Shown piece after piece: positions 6,248-9,642 of a DNA stretch of 9,642 nt (position 1 is its first letter; the number at the start of each line of letters is the position of its first letter). Source of the stretch: DASSUW01 sp036520135 (GTDB lineage: Bacteria; Actinomycetota; Thermoleophilia; Solirubrobacterales; Solirubrobacteraceae); NCBI GenBank assembly GCA_036520135.1, contig DATDKF010000408.1:1-9642 (forward strand), read 5' to 3'. Under the pieces are notes generated by a model, which saw only the letters and a program-made list of their open reading frames with translations, ran no database searches and was not told the DNA's origin. The position numbers were made by a program, and so were the translations under genes.

Positions 6248-6528
6248 GTGCGCATCTGGCCTTCGTCGGTCTCCCGATACGCGTGGGCGGCGGCGGCCAG
6301 GTTGTCGCCGGTGCGCCGGAGCGCCTCGGCGTTGCCGGCCAGCGCGCCCTCCCAGACGGTGCCGAAGTCCGCTCCTGCCGCCATCGCGCCTGAGTGGCCG
6401 GCCGACTCCGCGATCGACGAGGCCGCGGCGCGCAGCAGCCCGGCCGAACCGCCGATCGAGCCCGCGATCGCGTGGTGATGACCGCGGCCCGCCGCGAGCT
6501 CATCCGTGTTCACGTTGATACCTGGCAT
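6244..6528 (-). CDS. EspC/WXG100-like small partner protein of the type VII effector
   Basis: A 94-residue, almost wholly helical protein in two segments joined by a WxG turn (W59-E60-G61), ending with Y84-R-E-T-D88, which fits the YxxxD/E general signal for ESX export. The N-terminus (INVNTDELAAG, then long Ala/Ser-rich helix) matches the EspC group of ESX substrates. It probably pairs with the WxG domain of the effector encoded directly downstream and guides the pair to the secretion ATPase. The ATG at 6528 is chosen over GTG 6558 because GGGAGG lies at 6538-6533 and a promoter at 6589-6561 would place the transcription start between the two codons. It is the first gene of a five-gene operon. 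The family match is by pattern; whether it is secreted itself is inferred. Confidence 0.85.
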   Translation of the reverse strand: MPGINVNTDELAAGRGHHHAIAGSIGGSAGLLRAAASSIAESAGHSGAMAAGADFGTVWEGALAGNAEALRRTGDNLAAAAHAYRETDEGQMRT

Positions 6529-6560
6529 CCAGCCTCCCGCTGCCCAGTCGTTCGCCACGC

Positions 6561-6589
6561 AAGGTATCGCCCGTCCGGGCCCCTCTCAA
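6561..6589 (-). promoter_or_regulatory. Predicted sigma-70-type promoter of the toxin operon
   Basis: The minus strand has TTGAGA (6589-6584), a 17-base spacer and TACCTT (6566-6561), close to the TTGACA/TAnnnT pattern of primary-sigma promoters in actinobacteria. Transcription would start near 6554, giving a leader of about 25 bases that holds GGGAGG (6538-6533) before the ATG at 6528. The site lies in the only gap (71 bases) between cysN and the toxin operon. It implies expression independent of the sulfate genes, although read-through is possible because no convincing terminator separates them. Confidence 0.55.
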
Positions 6590-6599
6590 CCGCGTTTCT

Positions 6600-7775
6600 T
6601 TACGCGACCATGCCCGCGCCGACCGTGTCGTTCGTGGCCTCGTCGACGACGATGAACGCGCCGGTCGCGCGCACGCGCTCGTACGGGTCGGGCACGAGCG
6701 GTGAGGCGAGGCGGAGGCGGACGCGGCCGATCGCGTTGAGGTCCAGCTCGTCCGCGGGCGCGCGCTCGAGCGTGGTGACGTCGAGCCGGTGCTCGATCGC
6801 CTCGAGCTTCGCCGGCACCGAGCGCGTCGTGTGCTTGACCAGGTAGCGCGCGCCCGGTCGCGCCGGCACGTCGCCGAGCCAGCACACGGTCGCCGACAGC
6901 TCGCGCACGGGCTCCGGCGCCTCGGCGGGGCGGGCCAGCAGGTCGCCGCGGCCGACGTCGAGCTCGTCCTCGAGCGCGACGGCGATCGAGCGCGGGGCGG
7001 CCGCGGTGTCGCCGCCGTCCTCGAACGCCGCCACGCGGCTGCGCGTGCCGGACGGCAGGACCACGACCTCGTCGCCGACCCGCAGCGTGCCGGCGGCGAG
7101 GCGGCCGGCGTACCAACGGCCGCCGTCGGCGCGAATGACGTACTGGACCGGCAGGCGGGCGGGCCCGTCGGCGACGCCGTTGGCGGCCGGCGCGGCCTCC
7201 AGGTGCTCGAGCAGCGACTCGCCGGCGTACCACGCCATCGCGTCCGAGCGCGCGACGACGTTGTCGCCGTGCAGCGCCGACACCGGGATGAAGCCGACGC
7301 CGTGCAGGCCGAGCCGCGACGCCCAGTCGAGCACTTCGCGCGCGACCGCGTCGAACCGGTCCTCGGCGTAGCCGACGAGGTCCATCTTGTTGACCAGCAC
7401 GGTCACGCGCGGCACGCCGAGCAGCGCGGCGATCGCCAGGTGCCGGCGCGACTGCTCGGTCATCCCGCGGCGGGCGTCGACGAGCACGAGCGCGACGTCC
7501 GCGGTCGAGGCGCCGGTCGCCATGTTGCGCGTGTACTGCGCGTGCCCGGGGCAGTCGTGCAGCACGAAGCGCCTGCGCGGCGTGGCGAAGTGGCGGTAGG
7601 CGACGTCGATCGTGATGCCCTGCTCGCGCTCGGCGCGCAGGCCGTCGGTCACACGCGCGAGGTCGGCGGCGGTGCCGAGCTCGTCGGCCATCAGCGACTT
7701 GGAGTCGTGCAGCAGGCGGCCGATCAGCGTCGACTTGCCGTCGTCGACCGACCCCGCCGTGGCGACGCGGAGCAC
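6600..7775 (-). CDS. cysN: Sulfate adenylyltransferase subunit 1 (GTPase subunit)
   Basis: A 391-residue GTPase that couples GTP hydrolysis to CysD-catalysed formation of adenosine 5'-phosphosulfate from ATP and sulfate. The G motifs are complete: GSVDDGKS (residues 8-15), the switch region REQGITIDVAYRHF (about 50-63), DCPGH (74-78), NKMD (129-132) and a later SAL. The rest forms the two beta-barrel domains usual for the EF-Tu-like family. The GTG at 7775 is the start: it overlaps the cysD stop by one base (TAGTG) and puts the first GTPase motif at the normal distance. The frame is open further upstream but there it overlaps cysD. The protein is somewhat shorter than E. coli CysN (475) and has no fused APS kinase (CysC) domain. 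No cysC gene is in the window. Confidence 0.96.
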   Translation of the reverse strand: MLRVATAGSVDDGKSTLIGRLLHDSKSLMADELGTAADLARVTDGLRAEREQGITIDVAYRHFATPRRRFVLHDCPGHAQYTRNMATGASTADVALVLVDARRGMTEQSRRHLAIAALLGVPRVTVLVNKMDLVGYAEDRFDAVAREVLDWASRLGLHGVGFIPVSALHGDNVVARSDAMAWYAGESLLEHLEAAPAANGVADGPARLPVQYVIRADGGRWYAGRLAAGTLRVGDEVVVLPSGTRSRVAAFEDGGDTAAAPRSIAVALEDELDVGRGDLLARPAEAPEPVRELSATVCWLGDVPARPGARYLVKHTTRSVPAKLEAIEHRLDVTTLERAPADELDLNAIGRVRLRLASPLVPDPYERVRATGAFIVVDEATNDTVGAGMVA

Positions 7776-8644
7776 TAGAAGTACCCGACCCGCTTGCGGT
7801 CTTCCATCGCCGCCTCGCTGACGCGGTCGTCGGCGCGGGTCTCGCCGCGCTCGGTGATCCGTGTCTCGGCGATCTCGGCGATCACGTCGTCGAGCGCCGT
7901 GGCCTGCGAGCGCACCGCGCCGGTGCAGGTCATGTCGCCGACCGTGCGGTAGCGGACCCACTCCATGAACGGCGCCTCGCCGTCGCGGCGCTCGAGGAAC
8001 TCCGACGTCGCGTACAGCATCCCGTCGCGCTCGAACACCTCGCGCTCGTGCGCGAAGTAGATCGGCGGGATCTCCAGGCCTTCGGCCCGGATGTACTCCC
8101 ACACGTCGAGCTCGGTCCAGTTCGACAGCGGGAACACGCGCACGTGCTCACCCCGCCGCACGCGGCCGTTGTAGAGGTCCCACAACTCCGGCCGCTGGCG
8201 GCGGGGATCCCACTGCCCGAAGTCGTCGCGGAACGAGAACACGCGCTCCTTCGCGCGCGCCCGCTCCTCGTCCCGGCGCGCCCCGCCGAATGCGGCGTCG
8301 AAGCCGTGCTGCTCGATCGCGTCCAGCAGCGTGGTCGTCTGCAGCCGGTTGCGCGACGGCTCGTCGCGCACGCGGCCACGGTCGATCGACTCCTGCACCG
8401 ACGCGACCAGCACGTCCGGCACGAGAGCGTCGCGGAACGCGATCACCTCGGGGAAGTTGTGGCCGGTGTCGACGTGCATGACCGGGAACGGCACCGCCCC
8501 CGGCCGGAACGCCTTGCGCGCGAGGTGCAGCAGCACGATCGAGTCCTTGCCGCCGGAGAACAGCAGCACGGGCTTCTCGAGCTCCGCCGCGACCTCGCGG
8601 ATGACGTGGACGGCCTCGGCTTCGAGCTGGTCGAGATGGTGCAT
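7775..8644 (-). CDS. cysD: Sulfate adenylyltransferase subunit 2 (ATP pyrophosphatase-type catalytic subunit)
   Basis: A 289-residue member of the PP-loop family that adenylates sulfate to APS together with CysN. The PP-loop SGGKDS is at residues 30-35, followed by PFPVMHVDTGHNFPE, AAFGGARRDEERARAKERVFSFRD, VFPLSNWTELDVWEYI and the C-terminal GDMTCTGAV with the helix that ends in RKRVGYF; all are CysD hallmarks. The length is close to the family's ~300. The ATG at 8644 overlaps the stop of the sulfite reductase gene by one base (TGATG), and MHHLDQLEAEAVHVIREV is a typical start. With cysN one base downstream, the three genes form one tightly coupled transcription unit for assimilatory sulfate reduction. 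Confidence 0.97.
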   Translation of the reverse strand: MHHLDQLEAEAVHVIREVAAELEKPVLLFSGGKDSIVLLHLARKAFRPGAVPFPVMHVDTGHNFPEVIAFRDALVPDVLVASVQESIDRGRVRDEPSRNRLQTTTLLDAIEQHGFDAAFGGARRDEERARAKERVFSFRDDFGQWDPRRQRPELWDLYNGRVRRGEHVRVFPLSNWTELDVWEYIRAEGLEIPPIYFAHEREVFERDGMLYATSEFLERRDGEAPFMEWVRYRTVGDMTCTGAVRSQATALDDVIAEIAETRITERGETRADDRVSEAAMEDRKRVGYF

Positions 8645-9642
8645 CAGACCGCGCACTCGCCCTCGCCGCGGATCACCTGGAACGGGACCTTGCGATCCCA
8701 GTCGATGAACTGGTTCATCGACTCCAGGCCGAACTCCACCGGCATGGCGAGGTCGCGGACCGCGTCCTCGAACTCCTTGGTGCCGACGCGCGCGGCGTAG
8801 GCGTTGAAGACCTCGCCGTCCTCGCGCTCGGCCTCGTACTTCCGCAGCCACCGCTCGACCGCCTCGGGCACGCGCTTGGCGGGAAGGCGGACCTTCAGCC
8901 GCGTGCCGTAGACGATCTCGCCGCCTTCGTAGTTGCCGCCGATGTGGGCGACGTAGGCGGGGATCGTGTGCTCGCCGACCTTGATCGACGCGCCGTAGAA
9001 CCCGATGTTGCCGATGTGGTGCTGGCTGCAGCCGTTCGGGCAGCCGGACATCTTGATGTGGATGCCGCGGGTCAGCGGATCGGTGATGCCCATCGCCTCG
9101 ATGCGCTCGGACACCGCGCGGTTGAGCCCCATCGAGCTCGTGATGCCGAGCTTGCAGGAGTCCGTCCCGGGGCAGGAGACGACGTCGTTGATCTCGTCCG
9201 AGCCGGCGTCGCCGAGCCCGAGCTCCCGCAGCCGCTGCCAGACGTCGTAGACCGCCTCGTCGCGCACCCAGCGCAGCACCAGGTTCTGGTGCACGGTGGT
9301 GCGGGCGTAGCCGCCGCAGTACTCGCGCATGATCGCCGCCAGCCCGCGGAACTGCTCGGGCGTGAGGTCGCCGCGGACCACCTTGACCTGGACGGCGGAG
9401 AACCCGGCCTGGCGCTGGCGCTCCACGTTCGCCTCGAGAACGCGGGCGAACTCCGAGCCGTCGCCGTTGGGCGAGCCGTACGACAGCGGCGGCGCGGGCG
9501 CGTTGCCCTCCTCGTCGTGCACGAACAGGCGGTGGTCGATGGAGAAGTCGCGCTCGGCGACCCAGTCGCCCTCGAGCTCCTCGTCGACCTGACGGGCCAG
9601 CTCCTCGATCCCGAACTTGTCGACGAACACCTTGATGCGGGC
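8644..9642 (-). CDS. Ferredoxin-type sulfite (or nitrite) reductase, siroheme/[4Fe-4S] protein (partial, N-terminus off the right edge)
   Basis: The C-terminal 332 residues of a siroheme reductase that makes sulfide from sulfite, or ammonia from nitrite, with six electrons from ferredoxin. The coupled cluster and siroheme are bound by CPGTDSC (C-x5-C, coded at 9174-9154) and CPNGC (C-x3-C, coded at 9042-9028), both intact. Other family stretches are RTTVHQNLVLRWV and HHIGNIGFYGASI. An in-frame GTG at 9630 is internal, not the start: the frame stays open to the window edge and full-length members are well over 500 residues. The partners cysD and cysN, linked by one-base overlaps, argue for sulfite as substrate, as in the mycobacterial SirA/NirA sulfite reductase; sequence alone would not separate it from a ferredoxin-nitrite reductase, so I give no symbol. 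Confidence 0.93.
   Translation of the reverse strand, partial: ARIKVFVDKFGIEELARQVDEELEGDWVAERDFSIDHRLFVHDEEGNAPAPPLSYGSPNGDGSEFARVLEANVERQRQAGFSAVQVKVVRGDLTPEQFRGLAAIMREYCGGYARTTVHQNLVLRWVRDEAVYDVWQRLRELGLGDAGSDEINDVVSCPGTDSCKLGITSSMGLNRAVSERIEAMGITDPLTRGIHIKMSGCPNGCSQHHIGNIGFYGASIKVGEHTIPAYVAHIGGNYEGGEIVYGTRLKVRLPAKRVPEAVERWLRKYEAEREDGEVFNAYAARVGTKEFEDAVRDLAMPVEFGLESMNQFIDWDRKVPFQVIRGEGECAV

Noticed and set aside
3053..6478. Long plus-strand open frames opposite the toxin operon
   Set aside because: They are GC-driven shadows with Arg/Pro/Ser-rich content; the minus-strand genes have recognisable domains and exact 4-base overlaps.
6591..6606. Small hairpin CGCGT-AAAGAA-ACGCG at the cysN stop as a terminator
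   Set aside because: The stem is only 5 bp, includes the stop codon and has no U tract; it is too weak to call.
1..9642. tRNA, rRNA, CRISPR arrays, insertion sequence transposases
   Set aside because: I looked for these and saw none; no transposase-like protein and no regularly spaced repeats are present.

Overview
The window comes from a very GC-rich bacterial chromosome. Codons mostly end in G or C, long shadow ORFs run opposite every real gene, and start codons are a mix of ATG and GTG with many 1- and 4-base overlaps. A WXG/EspC-type secretion locus, LVIVD-type and periplasmic-binding remnants and a ferredoxin-type sulfite reductase next to cysDN suggest an actinobacterium, perhaps of the Solirubrobacterales/Thermoleophilia type. 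That placement is inference: there is no rRNA or other marker gene here.

Layout, left to right. (1) 1-1003, minus: the N-terminal 334 residues of a biotin carboxylase, divergent by 10 bases from (2) a plus-strand pair at 1014-2329, a histidine phosphatase and a GNAT acetyltransferase joined by a TGATG overlap. (3) 2369-3016, plus: two gene remnants, the C-terminal end of a type 1 periplasmic-binding protein and the signal peptide plus first repeat of an LVIVD-type beta-propeller protein. (4) 2938-3159: a run of five back-to-back hairpins, two of them about 20 bp long. Nearly all of their imperfect positions are G.U pairs when read on the plus strand, so this is a good candidate for an unannotated structured RNA. 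(5) 3158-6528, minus: a five-gene operon in which every junction is a 4-base ATGA or GTGA overlap. (6) 6600-9642, minus: a sulfate assimilation operon (sulfite reductase, cysD, cysN) with 1-base overlaps.

The minus-strand operon at 3158-6528 reads as a type VII (ESX-like) secreted toxin system. In order of transcription it encodes a small EspC/WXG100-like partner with a WxG turn and a C-terminal YxxxD signal; a 541-residue effector with a WxG-type N-terminal domain, a coiled coil, a linker and a C-terminal WHH-type HNH nuclease; an SMI1/KNR4 immunity protein; an LpqN/DcrB-like protein; and a protein that weakly resembles the EspG chaperones. A promoter (TTGAGA, 17 bases, TACCTT) sits just upstream and fixes the start of the first gene. 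No secretion ATPase or membrane component is in the window, so the machinery must be encoded elsewhere.

The two places that merit most attention are this toxin operon and the hairpin array, which sits where it converges with the decayed plus-strand genes.
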